A DNA stretch of 64,000 bases from Aporhodopirellula rubra. Its GTDB lineage: Bacteria > Planctomycetota > Planctomycetia > Pirellulales > Pirellulaceae. Location: positions 476,802 to 540,801 of the forward strand of contig NZ_JACHXU010000001.1 in NCBI RefSeq assembly GCF_014192335.1. The letters run 5' to 3'. The notes beneath the pieces were generated by a model. It saw only the letters and a program-made list of their open reading frames with translations, did not search any database and was not told the DNA's origin. Of this stretch, positions 46,547 to 56,152 are shown one piece after another (within the stretch, counting starts at the first letter, position 1; each line of letters starts with the position of its first letter). A program made the translations under genes and the position numbers.

Positions 46547-46583
46547 GTTTTCTTCCTACCGACTCACCCGTTACGTTTTCGAC

Positions 46584-47105
46584 ATGCATTTGATTATCAG
46601 TTCGTCGCTTCATCCGACCAGTCGCAGCCGTATTTTGGCGAGAGAAGTTCGCACGCGGTTGGAGGCTCAGGGACGTGAAGTGACCGTCTTCGATCTTTCG
46701 CAACGCACCCTTCCGCCCTGCGATGGGGCGACGGCCTACGGTGACGCGGAAGTCATCGCGCTCAGTGGATTGTTGCGTGATGCGGAGTCTGTTTTCGTCG
46801 CGTCGCCGGTCTACAATTATGACGTTAACGCCGCACTGAAGAACGCGGTCGAGTTAACCGGCAAGGCATGGACGGGGAAAGTCGTGGCGTTAATGTTGGC
46901 GGCCGGTGGGCAAGGCAGTTACATGTCGGCGATGGGGTTGGCGAACAGTTTGATGTTGGATTTTCGTTGTCTGATCGTTCCGCGTTTTCTTTATTCGACG
47001 GGCGAAAACTTCGAGGGCGATCACTTGGCCGATGACGACATTGCCGGGCGAGTAGATCAATTGGTCGGTGAGACGCTGCGGATCGCAGACGCGTTGGCGA
47101 TGTGA
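46584..47105 (+). CDS. NAD(P)H-dependent FMN reductase-like flavoprotein
   Basis: This 173-residue flavodoxin-fold protein has the phosphate-binding loop SSSLHPTSRSRIL near its start, the FMN contact ASPVYNYDVNAALKNAVE (about 72-89) and the glycine-rich LAAGGQGSY. These fit the FMN_red family, which reduces flavins, quinones or azo compounds. The stop codon overlaps the start of the glycosyltransferase gene by one base (TGATG), which implies coupled translation, though a shared pathway is not obvious. Confidence 0.85.
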   Translation: MHLIISSSLHPTSRSRILAREVRTRLEAQGREVTVFDLSQRTLPPCDGATAYGDAEVIALSGLLRDAESVFVASPVYNYDVNAALKNAVELTGKAWTGKVVALMLAAGGQGSYMSAMGLANSLMLDFRCLIVPRFLYSTGENFEGDHLADDDIAGRVDQLVGETLRIADALAM

Positions 47106-48235
47106 TGCAAGTCGACCTCGTTATCACCGAACTCGATGTCGGCGGAGCCGAGCGTGCTCTGACACGGCTCGCGGTCGGGTTGCAGCAACGGGGTGACGAC
47201 GTTCGGATTTTTTCATTAGGCAGTCTGCCTCGCGAATCAAGTCCCGGTGATGGCAAGGATCAGTTGCTCCGCCAGCTTTACGATCACGGCATCGACGTTA
47301 CGAGCGGTAACGCCGCGGGTGTCTTTCAATTGCCGTCGGTTTACCGCGAGTTGAAGCAATGGCTGCACCGGCGGCCGGACGCGGTTCGGCAGAGTTTCCT
47401 GTTTCATGCCAATGTACTGACCAAACACGCGATTGGTGCAAACGCAAAGACGCGATCGGGGACGCCGTGGGTGGGTGGTGTTCGGGTCGCGGATCCGAAT
47501 CGGATTCGGATTGCGATCGAAGGACAGGCACTCCGTCAAGCCGATCATGTGGTTTGCGTCAGTGCAGCGGTGGAGGCGTTTTCACGGCGGCGGTATCGAT
47601 TGCGAGAGAATCAAACCGGCGTGATTGCCAACGGGGTCGAGGTCGAGCGTCTGGTGAGTGCGACGCCGTTCGATTGGCAATCGCTCGGTTGGTCGCCGGA
47701 CGCCAACGTTGTGTTGTTCATCGGTCGTTTGCATGAGCAGAAGAATTTGGGTTTGCTGCTGCGGGCGTTCGATCGATTTGTAAACGCGGAAAACCGCAAA
47801 CTCGTCATCGCCGGTGGCGGTCCGCAGCATGAGATGTTGCAAGCATGGGCCGACGGAGTGGGAACGGATCGTGTGCGGATTCTTCCCTGGCAATCGGACG
47901 TGGCGCCGTTGATCGCCGGATGCCGCGTGTTCGTTTTGCCGAGTCACTATGAGGGGATGCCGAACGTGGTTCTCGAAGCGATGGCGGCCGGCAAACCGGT
48001 CGTATGCAGTCGCGTCGAAGGTAGTTTGGAGTTGATCGGTGATGATCCCGATCAAGGGTTCGAACCAGACAATGAGGACGGTTTGGTTAGCAGGCTTAAC
48101 CGGTTTCTGGATGATTCGGATTTTGCCACGCGGGTTGGCAGTGTGAATCAAGAAAGAATGAGAAAAGACTTCACAGTGCAACGAATGGTAGACGCGTATC
48201 GTGACCTCTACGATCGATTGCAGAATCAACGCTGA
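47105..48235 (+). CDS. GT-B family 4 glycosyltransferase
   Basis: This 376-residue glycosyltransferase starts with MQVDLVITELDVGGAERALTRLA, the acceptor-side motif of family 4 enzymes. The donor-binding half has VLFIGRLHEQKNLGLLLRAF and the E-x7-E region PSHYEGMPNVVLEAMAAGKPVV. It should transfer a nucleotide-activated sugar to a surface polysaccharide or lipid; the sugar is unknown. ATG 47105 overlaps the preceding stop by one base; a GTG at 47102 is an alternative. Confidence 0.9.
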   Translation: MQVDLVITELDVGGAERALTRLAVGLQQRGDDVRIFSLGSLPRESSPGDGKDQLLRQLYDHGIDVTSGNAAGVFQLPSVYRELKQWLHRRPDAVRQSFLFHANVLTKHAIGANAKTRSGTPWVGGVRVADPNRIRIAIEGQALRQADHVVCVSAAVEAFSRRRYRLRENQTGVIANGVEVERLVSATPFDWQSLGWSPDANVVLFIGRLHEQKNLGLLLRAFDRFVNAENRKLVIAGGGPQHEMLQAWADGVGTDRVRILPWQSDVAPLIAGCRVFVLPSHYEGMPNVVLEAMAAGKPVVCSRVEGSLELIGDDPDQGFEPDNEDGLVSRLNRFLDDSDFATRVGSVNQERMRKDFTVQRMVDAYRDLYDRLQNQR

Positions 48236-48268
48236 GAGAATGCTGGGGATGGACCGAGATGGTGATCT

Positions 48269-50371
48269 CTACCATTCGAATTCGAGCGTCTTTCCGGCCA
48301 AACGACGTTTGCCCTGGTGGGCGATGGCCCGCAGGCGAACCGGTCCGTGTCCGATCTTTTCGGGAGCGAGGGTCAGCCGGCCCGCGGCTGCGTTGATTTC
48401 GGCGACGACGCGTCCCATGTGAACGATTTCGATCTTGTCGGCATCGGGGCATTCGGCGAACAGCGTGAATTCGTCCGTTTTGTCTTTGCGGAGTTGTTCG
48501 ATTCGCGGCAATCGCGGCAATCGCGACTCGTCGCCGAGGATGAGTTGTTCCCGAAATCCGATCCGCGGTTGGGTGGGATGGTTGCCGATCAAGATCATGC
48601 GGAGATCGATCACGCCTCGCGTTTCATTCGGAAGATTGATGCGGATGTCGGCGAGCGGTCGTGAACGGTTCGCCAATTTACCTTCGAGATAAATCTCCGT
48701 GGCGGCGGTTGGCGTGCTCATGGGACTCTCGGGGAGCGTTTGCCAACGCATCGCAACGGCGGGCGGGGTGTCAGTGGTTGTTGATTCGTCGGTATCTTCG
48801 TCTGATTCCTCGGTCGTTGGCGAGGGTATCGGTTTCATGCTGACGAAGTCATTGGGTGCACGCGAGAAGGGTTGGCAGAGGGGATCGCCGACGATCAACA
48901 TTTGGTAGGGAGACTGCAACGTGAGGTAGAACGCTTCGATCGCCGTGACGCCTTCGTAGTAGAACGGATACATCATCGCAGTCGGAAACTTCGGCGGCAG
49001 TGAGTAAGGTTCCGCGACCGCGCCACAACTGATCGCGGCGCCCGCGTGCAGGATTTCTGTCAATTTTGTTTGGCTCGAATTGCTGAAGACGGCACCGAGG
49101 CTGGTGAGGTTTTCGGCGATCGCGCCGCGAGTGAATGTCCAATCACGGTTTCGCAGCGGCAGGTTCGCGGCGCCTAACATCATGCCGACATAACGGCGTC
49201 GGTCTTTCGGTAGTGATGACGAAAAAATCTCGACGGATTGATTTCGCGACAACAGCCACGCGACGGCGTCGGGGGTTCCGGTGAAGCGTGTGGTGGATCG
49301 CACATCGCTGGTCTTTGAAAAACCGAACGTGGCGGCGGGATAGCTGCGGTCGGCGGCCGCGCCCCGTTGGAGTACCGTGACGGCTTGGTCCAATGTGCTG
49401 CCGTTTTTGTGGATTACGGCCAACACGCATGACAGCATGTAAGTCATCGCACCCTGTTTGACGGGCGCGGGATGTCCGTTGCCGGCCCATCCGACCGATG
49501 ATGAGAACGCCACGGGGCCTTGCGAGGCGACGGGCACGTCTTGCAAACGCTCAATCAAACGTTTGCGATCCGATGGTAGTTCCGGGGCATCGGGATCAAA
49601 CAATTGCCGCAGAGGTTCGGTTTCGGTCAGTTGTCGTTGATTGGTCCACCCGTGGCGGATCGCTTCGCCGACCTGTTCGATCGCTTTCTGCTCGTTCTCG
49701 GCGCGGAGCCAGTTTTCGGCCGCGAGAATGCTCAGCGGGTGTAGCGTCGGATACTCGTTGGAGAGCGATTCGAACGTTTGGGCGGCTTTGACAAAATCAT
49801 TTGCCTTGGCCGCGTCGAGAGCCGATTGGAACTGCTCGCCGGGTTCACCACTGAAGGGATTAATGAAATGGCGTTCAAATCGCCCACGGGCGTAGAAGTT
49901 CGATGCCCAACCCAAATATGCCGGCGAGTCGGCCATCACCCATCGATAAAAATAGGTAAGTGAATTGATCGATGCGGTGGGCGTTTGGTATTTCTTTTGG
50001 GCCTCGTCGGTGAGTTGTTTGGTGTGTGATTTAATCGAAACCGACGTCGGGAATCCTGCCGAGTAGGCGATCAGATGAATTTGCGCGGCGAGTCCGCGGG
50101 CGTTGATCGTTTCAAAAACTGGACGCAGAATCTTATCGCGGAAGTCATCGAGCCCGATCGTTAAACCCGAGGGGACGTCGTCGAGAAAGATCACGTTTCC
50201 CGGAGGAATCTCGCGCAGGGAAATGTAGTGATTGGCAATCGTTAGCGAATCGGAAGACGATGCGTTGACGATTAACGCGACGTTCTCGCCGGTCAAGCCT
50301 GCCTGCAATCGTTCTGCAGGAGACAGCGCACCGAGAACAAGCAGTATCAGAATTGCAATCTGTCGGTTCAT
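48269..50371 (-). CDS. Exported TIGR03790-like protein
   Basis: A 700-residue protein with a signal peptide (about 1-24). Residues 25-130 (GLTGENVALIVNASSSDSLT, HYISLREIPPGNVIFL, AQIHLIAYSAGFPTSV) resemble the TIGR03790 family, whose function is not known. A helical segment around 190-240 looks like a tetratricopeptide pair (EYPTLHPLSILAAENWLRAE). The C-terminal third contains an acidic, Thr-rich linker (about 515-540) and beta-rich regions. The gene is convergent with the glycosyltransferase gene and stands alone. Confidence in export is higher than in family placement. Confidence 0.7.
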   Translation of the reverse strand: MNRQIAILILLVLGALSPAERLQAGLTGENVALIVNASSSDSLTIANHYISLREIPPGNVIFLDDVPSGLTIGLDDFRDKILRPVFETINARGLAAQIHLIAYSAGFPTSVSIKSHTKQLTDEAQKKYQTPTASINSLTYFYRWVMADSPAYLGWASNFYARGRFERHFINPFSGEPGEQFQSALDAAKANDFVKAAQTFESLSNEYPTLHPLSILAAENWLRAENEQKAIEQVGEAIRHGWTNQRQLTETEPLRQLFDPDAPELPSDRKRLIERLQDVPVASQGPVAFSSSVGWAGNGHPAPVKQGAMTYMLSCVLAVIHKNGSTLDQAVTVLQRGAAADRSYPAATFGFSKTSDVRSTTRFTGTPDAVAWLLSRNQSVEIFSSSLPKDRRRYVGMMLGAANLPLRNRDWTFTRGAIAENLTSLGAVFSNSSQTKLTEILHAGAAISCGAVAEPYSLPPKFPTAMMYPFYYEGVTAIEAFYLTLQSPYQMLIVGDPLCQPFSRAPNDFVSMKPIPSPTTEESDEDTDESTTTDTPPAVAMRWQTLPESPMSTPTAATEIYLEGKLANRSRPLADIRINLPNETRGVIDLRMILIGNHPTQPRIGFREQLILGDESRLPRLPRIEQLRKDKTDEFTLFAECPDADKIEIVHMGRVVAEINAAAGRLTLAPEKIGHGPVRLRAIAHQGKRRLAGKTLEFEW

Positions 50372-50510
50372 AGCCGAATCGATCGTCGTGGACGACGTCC
50401 TAAGAGTTCGAACAGAGGTAGAACACCTGACCGACGTGATATTGTACCGACCTCAATCGTGTCGTACGGACCCAGTCGTACTTTTACTGAATCAGTCCAG
50501 TTTTCCTGGA

Positions 50511-52421
50511 TCAATCGGGCGGAGTGTCGATTGCGGGATCAAACCGTTTCCAACATCCCACCAAGATCCCGAACGCGGCCAGAGCGCACGTCCAGCATCC
50601 GATCAGGCTGCCCGTGAACGCGACCGGAAAGACGATGTTCTCAGGGAGGAGTGAATGACATGCCGTCACCCACAAGAACAACACGAATGGAACGAACGCG
50701 AGAACGAGTCCTTTCCATAGGAACGTGATCTTGGCCCGGATCACCATCGCGATGCCTTGATCGTGAATCTGGTGCGGGAAAGCTAGGAACAGCGAGTTTT
50801 CGATCGCAAAGGTCAGCACGGCGAGCGATGGGAACGCCACCGCGAGCCATCCGACCTGAGCAGCGGGGACATCGGCGATCAGGGACGCGACGGCGAGCGT
50901 GATCCATTGAAACAGAATCGTGATGGCAACCGGAACCGACAACATTCCCGCGCACATTTCCGACGCCGTCAACGGGAAAGATCGCAACAGACCGATGCGT
51001 TTGAGGTCGCGTCGGAAGTCAATTTGCAGTGCGGGCGGCGCTAACAGGAGTGAACTCAGAGCGATGCCGCCGATGACAAAAATCCATTGCTTGGCCGCTT
51101 GCCCGGCGAGTCCTTCGGAAGGCATCAAGAGAGGCGAAAGCGATACCGCCATCGGGATCGCGAAACTGACGAGAACGTTGGCGCGATAGCGGCGGATGCA
51201 GTGCAATTGTCGGGCGACGATACCCCAGAGAGGCCACGTGAACAAAGGCCGATAGGATTCGATTTCACGCGTACGTGCGGCGCGGTTGTTCGTTGATGAA
51301 TTGAATGACGAAGTCTTGTTTAATGACGAGCCGTTGTTTTGTGTCGCGGAGGTGGTTGAGACTGCCGAGGCATCATGGGAAGTGTTTCCTGGTGCGATGC
51401 CGGTTGGTGATAGCTCGTTCCATGATCGCAGTAACGCCTGTTCGCTGGCGTGGCGACGTTGGATGGACCAGTCGTCCAGTCGTATCAGCGAGACGCCCAA
51501 CAATGCGATCGTTGCGATCGAACTGAGGAGGAGTGCGAGGCAGTGCAACGGCATCCATGCGGCGGGAATGAATTGAGTGAACGGCCACATCGGTTGGCTG
51601 ACCGCGAGGTGGGAGGCAGGCTGCAGCGGAAGTGCGAACCACTGCACCGTGTCGCTGCCGGCGAAGAGTGCCACCTCCGAGATCGCGGTCGACATGTACA
51701 TCGCCGGATCACCGCCAGGCGGAGTTTCATTGATTGTTTGCAGTCCGAGGGCGGCGACGAGTGCGAAGGCGACGACGAGGCTGGCGGTTTGCAGGAATTT
51801 CTTTTCTCGTCGGTTCATGGCGTCGATCACGTGACTGACGATTCTCCGCATCCACTCGAGAGTGAAGAGTGCGAGAAAGACACCCATCCACAATGAGAAC
51901 AGGTTCGGAACGTCACGCCATAGCACGACGCACAGCAGCAGCGATTTCATGATCGTCGCGGGCACCACGCGGGCGACGTCATGCAGGACCACGAACATCC
52001 GAGACATCGGGCCGCCTCCGACCCATAGCGACATCGCGGGTGTCGTCACGACGCACGTGGGGGCGTCGACCGGTCGGGAGGCCCACAGATATTTGATTGA
52101 GTGGTAGAGCGTGTACAGCACCATTCCGCCGGACAGCCACAGTTGTAAACGCCCGGGATCGACGACGTCACGTCGTGACAATACGGTGAAACCGGCGAGC
52201 AGGTACAGCAGGATGAAGCCGATCGCCAGGAACGAGGCGGCGGCTTGGCGGGGGGAGCGAATTCGAGCCCAGAATCGATGCAAACGATAAGACGTGCGGA
52301 CCGATTCGAGATGCCAGATCGTTTCGAGTGGGTGTTTCCACGCGCCGAGCGAGCTGATCTTTGTCGACGGTTGCCATGTTGTCGCTTCGTGAGACGTCGG
52401 TGATGAGAATGTGGTGCTCAT
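50511..52421 (-). CDS. ABC-2-like transporter membrane protein
   Basis: This 636-residue membrane protein has many hydrophobic segments spread across its length and a Ser/Thr/Asn-rich loop around residues 345-390. Its start codon overlaps the stop of the ATP-binding protein gene by four bases (52418-52421). This coupling and the topology indicate the permease of an ABC exporter. No signature reveals the substrate. The gene is more than twice the length of a typical ABC-2 permease, so it may act as a fused pair of half-permeases. Confidence 0.82.
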   Translation of the reverse strand: MSTTFSSPTSHEATTWQPSTKISSLGAWKHPLETIWHLESVRTSYRLHRFWARIRSPRQAAASFLAIGFILLYLLAGFTVLSRRDVVDPGRLQLWLSGGMVLYTLYHSIKYLWASRPVDAPTCVVTTPAMSLWVGGGPMSRMFVVLHDVARVVPATIMKSLLLCVVLWRDVPNLFSLWMGVFLALFTLEWMRRIVSHVIDAMNRREKKFLQTASLVVAFALVAALGLQTINETPPGGDPAMYMSTAISEVALFAGSDTVQWFALPLQPASHLAVSQPMWPFTQFIPAAWMPLHCLALLLSSIATIALLGVSLIRLDDWSIQRRHASEQALLRSWNELSPTGIAPGNTSHDASAVSTTSATQNNGSSLNKTSSFNSSTNNRAARTREIESYRPLFTWPLWGIVARQLHCIRRYRANVLVSFAIPMAVSLSPLLMPSEGLAGQAAKQWIFVIGGIALSSLLLAPPALQIDFRRDLKRIGLLRSFPLTASEMCAGMLSVPVAITILFQWITLAVASLIADVPAAQVGWLAVAFPSLAVLTFAIENSLFLAFPHQIHDQGIAMVIRAKITFLWKGLVLAFVPFVLFLWVTACHSLLPENIVFPVAFTGSLIGCWTCALAAFGILVGCWKRFDPAIDTPPD

Positions 52422-53140
52422 CCGACGACCGTCATGGCTGCAAAGAAAGCTTGCTCGAGCGATTGAGCTTGAGGGAACGAGGCACGCAATTCAGTGGTCG
52501 CACCGTGATAACGAACCGTTCCACCGTGCATCATCCAGACTTGATCGCAAACGTCGCCGATCATCGCGAGCAGATGGCTGCTGATGATGACAGTGTTGCT
52601 CTGGCGAGCGTATTGGGTGATGGAATCGAGCAGCGTGCGAATTCCGGGCGGGTCGAGGCCTGTGAGTGGCTCGTCGAGCAACAGAACAGGCGGTTCGATC
52701 AAGTACGCACACGCGATCGCGAGTTTCTGACGCATGCCGCGTGAGAGTGTGGTGACGGCGGAGTCGTATTTCGGCAACAACTCAAATTGCTCGAGCAAGT
52801 CATACGCGCGGCGTCGGTGATCGGGGATACGGTACAACTGCGCGACGAAGTCGAGGTGTTGGCCGACGGAGAGATCATCGAACAGTGGTGGATCGTCTGG
52901 CACGTAGGCGACGTTACGTTTGAGTTCGACTTGATTTCGGATCGGACACAATCCGTGCACCCGTATCTCGCCCTCAGTGGGGCGAATCAAGCCGGCAAGG
53001 CAACGCAAAGTGGTTGTTTTTCCGGCGCCATTGGGTCCGACCAGCCCACAAACCACCCCAGCGGGAATTGAGATGCTGATGTCCTTGACGGCGAGCGTGT
53101 CGTCATAGAGTTTTTGAAGGTGAGTGATCTCGATCATCAC
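52418..53140 (-). CDS. ABC transporter ATP-binding protein
   Basis: This 240-residue ATPase has Walker A GPNGAGKTTT (35-44), a Q-loop region near residue 78-82, signature LSRGM (132-136), Walker B VLLLDEP (about 152-158) and the H-loop VIISSHLLA. The arrangement fits ABC-2 type exporters. It is coupled to the downstream permease gene by an ATGA overlap. It starts 12 bp from the longest possible start of the divergent MFS frame, though the likely MFS start is nearly 200 bp away. Confidence 0.93.
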   Translation of the reverse strand: MMIEITHLQKLYDDTLAVKDISISIPAGVVCGLVGPNGAGKTTTLRCLAGLIRPTEGEIRVHGLCPIRNQVELKRNVAYVPDDPPLFDDLSVGQHLDFVAQLYRIPDHRRRAYDLLEQFELLPKYDSAVTTLSRGMRQKLAIACAYLIEPPVLLLDEPLTGLDPPGIRTLLDSITQYARQSNTVIISSHLLAMIGDVCDQVWMMHGGTVRYHGATTELRASFPQAQSLEQAFFAAMTVVG

Positions 53141-53334
53141 ACGGTATCGATGTGTTTATGGGACGTGGGTTGTTTTGGAACAAGGGTTGCCTGCTTGCAA
53201 CGCTACCCCACCGGAGCATGCACTTACGAAATCGCCCAAAACGGGTAACCGGTGCCGCCGGAATAGTTGCCGCGTCCGTTCCCTTTGTGCCGACAAAACC
53301 GTTTGTCCGGACTTTTTTGGTTCCTTCTCTTGTT

Positions 53335-54813
53335 ATGAAGCTCTTCTTGGATTCCCGATCACGCTCGCTGCCGAATCTCAATCGGACGAAAGTGAAGCCC
53401 TCTTCACCGCTGCGTGAAGGTGCGCCGACTGCCAGGCCGGCGAGTTCACGGTCAGGTGATGCGGCCGGGACGAGCACGGGCGAATCCACGATTGCGGGAG
53501 CGACAACGTTGGGAACCGTGATGTCGGAAGTCGCGACTGCCGATGTTGCACGAGTGCAGAACGAGGCTGACATCAGCACAGCCGCGGCGTTGGGATCGCC
53601 GGTTCGCAAGGCGGCGTTTTGGGAACCGTTGCGTTTGCCGCTGTTTCGGTTTTTTTGGATCGCGTCGTTGGCTTCCAACTTGGGTACGTGGATTCACGAG
53701 GTCGGAGCGGGATGGTTGATGACGACGTTGCAAGGCAGTCCCGAAATGGTGGCTGCGGTTCGCACGTCGATGTCGTTGCCGATCGTTTTCTTGGCCATTC
53801 CGGCGGGAGTGTTGGCGGACCGGATTGATAAGCGGCGTCTGTTGATGATGACGCAGATATTGTTGTTCGGCGTGACCGCGGCGTTGGCGACGTTGACACT
53901 GACCGGCATGATCACGGCGTGGGGATTGCTAGCGTTGACGTTTGTGATGGGGCTCGGGATGGTCGTTCACGTGCCGACATGGCAATCGGCGATTCCCGAA
54001 CTGGTGCCCCGCAGTCAGATCTCGCGGGCGGTGGGCTTGGGCAGTATCAGTTTCAACCTTGCACGTACCCTGGGGCCGGCGATCGGCGGTGTGTTGATTG
54101 CTGTCGTTGGAATCTGGAGCACGTTCGCGATCAACGCATGCACGTTTGCGGCCGTTGTTGGCGTGTTGTTTGTTTGGAAACGCAAGACTACCGAGAGCAG
54201 TCGAGGTCGATCGTTTTTGGCATCGATGCGGCAGGGCGTGCGTTACGTGGCCGTACACCGAGTGATGCGGCACGTCATGATCGGCGTCGGGTTCTTTGTT
54301 TTACCCGGCAGCGCGTTCTGGTCCCTGCTGCCGCTGTTTGCAAAGACGGAACTGGGTTGGGGCGCTCGAGGTTTCGGGATCATGGTGGCGGCGGTCGGTG
54401 CCGGTGCCGTGGTTGGTGCCTCGGTGTTGCCGCGTTTGCGTCACCGGTTCGGTTCGGATCGATTGGTGGCCGCGGCGATGTCGGTGTTCGCCATCGGGTT
54501 GTGGGTGATGAGTCAATCACCGCAGTGGCAAATCCTGATGCCGGCTGTGTTGGTGATGGGGGCCGGATGGATGGCCACGCTGACAACGCTCAATGCGACT
54601 GCCCAAATCACATTGCCACCACGTCTGCGGGCACGCGGCATGGGTTGCTATCTGACGATGATGGCAGGATCGATGGCGGTAGGTTCGTTGATGTGGGGCC
54701 AGATCGCAGGACGGATCGGATTGTCTGGTGCGTTGTCGGTCGCGGCCGGCATGATGCTGTGCACGGCGATGATCGGGTTGGCGTTCCCGTTGGCGACGGT
54801 GCTCGACGATTGA
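53335..54813 (+). CDS. MFS exporter (EntS/MFS_3-like)
   Basis: A major facilitator with about 12 transmembrane helices. The helix 1-2 region (FRFFWIASLASNLGTWIHEVGAGWLMTTL) and ADRIDKRRLLMMTQ (helix 2-3 loop) resemble the MFS_3/EntS group, whose members often export siderophores. The substrate is unknown. The start is unclear: the open frame begins at 53152, ATG 53335 gives 492 residues, and ATG 53521 would remove a Ser/Thr/Ala-rich N-terminal stretch of about 60 residues. None has a good ribosome site. Confidence 0.85.
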   Translation: MKLFLDSRSRSLPNLNRTKVKPSSPLREGAPTARPASSRSGDAAGTSTGESTIAGATTLGTVMSEVATADVARVQNEADISTAAALGSPVRKAAFWEPLRLPLFRFFWIASLASNLGTWIHEVGAGWLMTTLQGSPEMVAAVRTSMSLPIVFLAIPAGVLADRIDKRRLLMMTQILLFGVTAALATLTLTGMITAWGLLALTFVMGLGMVVHVPTWQSAIPELVPRSQISRAVGLGSISFNLARTLGPAIGGVLIAVVGIWSTFAINACTFAAVVGVLFVWKRKTTESSRGRSFLASMRQGVRYVAVHRVMRHVMIGVGFFVLPGSAFWSLLPLFAKTELGWGARGFGIMVAAVGAGAVVGASVLPRLRHRFGSDRLVAAAMSVFAIGLWVMSQSPQWQILMPAVLVMGAGWMATLTTLNATAQITLPPRLRARGMGCYLTMMAGSMAVGSLMWGQIAGRIGLSGALSVAAGMMLCTAMIGLAFPLATVLDD

Positions 54814-54832
54814 TGCGTCAGGCTGTGATTGC

Positions 54833-54874
54833 GTCGGGCAGGTGATACGTCGGGCAGGTAATACGTCGGGCTGG
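54833..54874. repeat. Short 16-bp tandem repeat
   Basis: GTCGGGCAGGTGATAC is followed directly by GTCGGGCAGGTAATAC and by GTCGGGCTGG, about 20 bp after the MFS stop codon. No gene overlaps it. Confidence 0.7.
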
Positions 54875-54979
54875 TTCGGTTCACCGAGGCGTAGCAAGGA
54901 TGGGGGGCGTTCCTACGCGGCCAGCGGATCGGCGTTGAAGCCGAATCCGCTTATTTGAACTGTTAAACTTTCTTGAAGA

Positions 54980-55399
54980 TCAACCCAGCAAAGTCTTGAG
55001 CATGGGGAGCTTGCTCATGATCTGCTCAACGACATCGTCACCGAGTTTGTCTTTGAGGAATTCGACGACGGTAGAGATGAACGGTCCGAGTTTGTCCGCG
55101 TCGATTCCGGTGCTGGCCAAGGCGGACGCCATCTCGAGTCCACCGCCGGCGTTCCCGCCAAGGGCGGCGGAGGCCATTCCGGAAAGCTTGCCGAGCAGAC
55201 CGCCACCGGCAGCCGGTTCGGGTGATTCAGCGGCTTGCGAGGCGGCCTCTTCGGCACCGGGGACTGCACCCGCGATTTGGCTGAAGAGATCGCCTCCGAC
55301 TTGGTCTTTCAACAGAGCCATCAGTTTGCCGACTCCGGCATTGGCGATTGAGGAGTCGATACCGAGGCGTCCGGTGATGAGTTGGATCAATTCGTCCAT
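54980..55399 (-). CDS. DUF2780-like small protein
   Basis: This 139-residue protein has an N-terminal helical part (MDELIQLITGRLGIDSSIANAGVGKLM), a Gly/Ala/Pro-rich middle with repeated loops (residues 50-90) and a C-terminal LGPFISTVVEFLKDKLGDDVVEQIMSKLP. It resembles DUF2780-type (VcgC/VcgE) proteins, whose role is unknown. ATG 55399 is preferred over 55522 because the longer version adds a segment without resemblance to the family. No signal peptide is present. Confidence 0.75.
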   Translation of the reverse strand: MDELIQLITGRLGIDSSIANAGVGKLMALLKDQVGGDLFSQIAGAVPGAEEAASQAAESPEPAAGGGLLGKLSGMASAALGGNAGGGLEMASALASTGIDADKLGPFISTVVEFLKDKLGDDVVEQIMSKLPMLKTLLG

Positions 55400-55759
55400 G
55401 GGTTTTGCTTTCGAAAAGAGAGGCTGTGTGGAGAGCGGGCCTCGAGACTGCACGCGTCGATGCGGGAAATCAGGAGGCAGATCCACCGTGAAGAGAGGCT
55501 GGTGCACAAAGGTGCACACCAATGCCGTTGAGATTGAATTGTTGCGGCGGGCGGAAGGTCATTCAAGATGTCAATCACCCCAAACCGCGGCTTTTTGACA
55601 TTCCTGGCATTGACTGGCGCCTCAGTTTGGTTCAGGCTTCGAGCTAGTTGAGCACCACACTCTTGGCGGCTGTTTGGTTTTGGAAGTGTTTTCCGCCAAT
55701 TCCGCCTTGAATGCGAGAGACCTTTTGTCTCGTTGGTGACGGTTCGTAAGGTTAGTTTT
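55400..55759. other. Divergent leader region of the DUF2780-like and RRM genes
   Basis: About 360 bp with no gene. A small hairpin, GAGAC-ctttt-GTCTC (55717-55731), lies about 28 bases before the RRM start and could affect its translation. A short direct repeat (GGTGCACA twice, near 55500-55520) is also present. Confidence 0.45.
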
Positions 55760-56152
55760 GTGACGAATATTTATGTAGGGAACCTGTCGTTCTCGGCAAC
55801 CGAAGATGATCTTCGGGGAGCGTTTGAGCAGTACGGCGAAGTGTCGGCTGTCAACATTATCATGGATCGGGAAACTGGTCGGAGTCGGGGTTTCGCGTTT
55901 GTCGAAATGGCTGATGCCGACGGAGCAAAAGACGCAATCGAAAACCTTGATGGTCAAGCGATTAGCGGTCGAAACGTAACGGTCAATGAAGCTCGGCCCC
56001 GAGCACCACGCACCGGTGGCGGTGGCGGTGGTGGACGCGGCGGCTACGGCGGTGGCGGCGGCGGCGGCGGCGGTCGCGGCGGCTACGGTGGTGGTGGCGG
56101 CGGTGGCTACGGCGGTGGCGGCGGCGGCGGACGCGGCGGCGACCGTTACTAA
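55760..56152 (+). CDS. RRM RNA-binding protein with glycine-rich tail
   Basis: This 130-residue protein has one RRM domain with RNP2 IYVGNL (3-8) and RNP1 RGFAFVEM (about 42-49), followed by an Arg/Gly/Tyr tail made of GRGGYGGGG repeats (about 87-130). Cyanobacterial and planctomycete proteins of this shape bind single-stranded RNA and are often cold-induced. The GTG start at 55760 puts the RRM directly at the N-terminus. A strong terminator follows at 56281. The tail may promote assembly, as in eukaryotic RGG proteins; that is inference. Confidence 0.93.
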   Translation: MTNIYVGNLSFSATEDDLRGAFEQYGEVSAVNIIMDRETGRSRGFAFVEMADADGAKDAIENLDGQAISGRNVTVNEARPRAPRTGGGGGGGRGGYGGGGGGGGGRGGYGGGGGGGYGGGGGGGRGGDRY

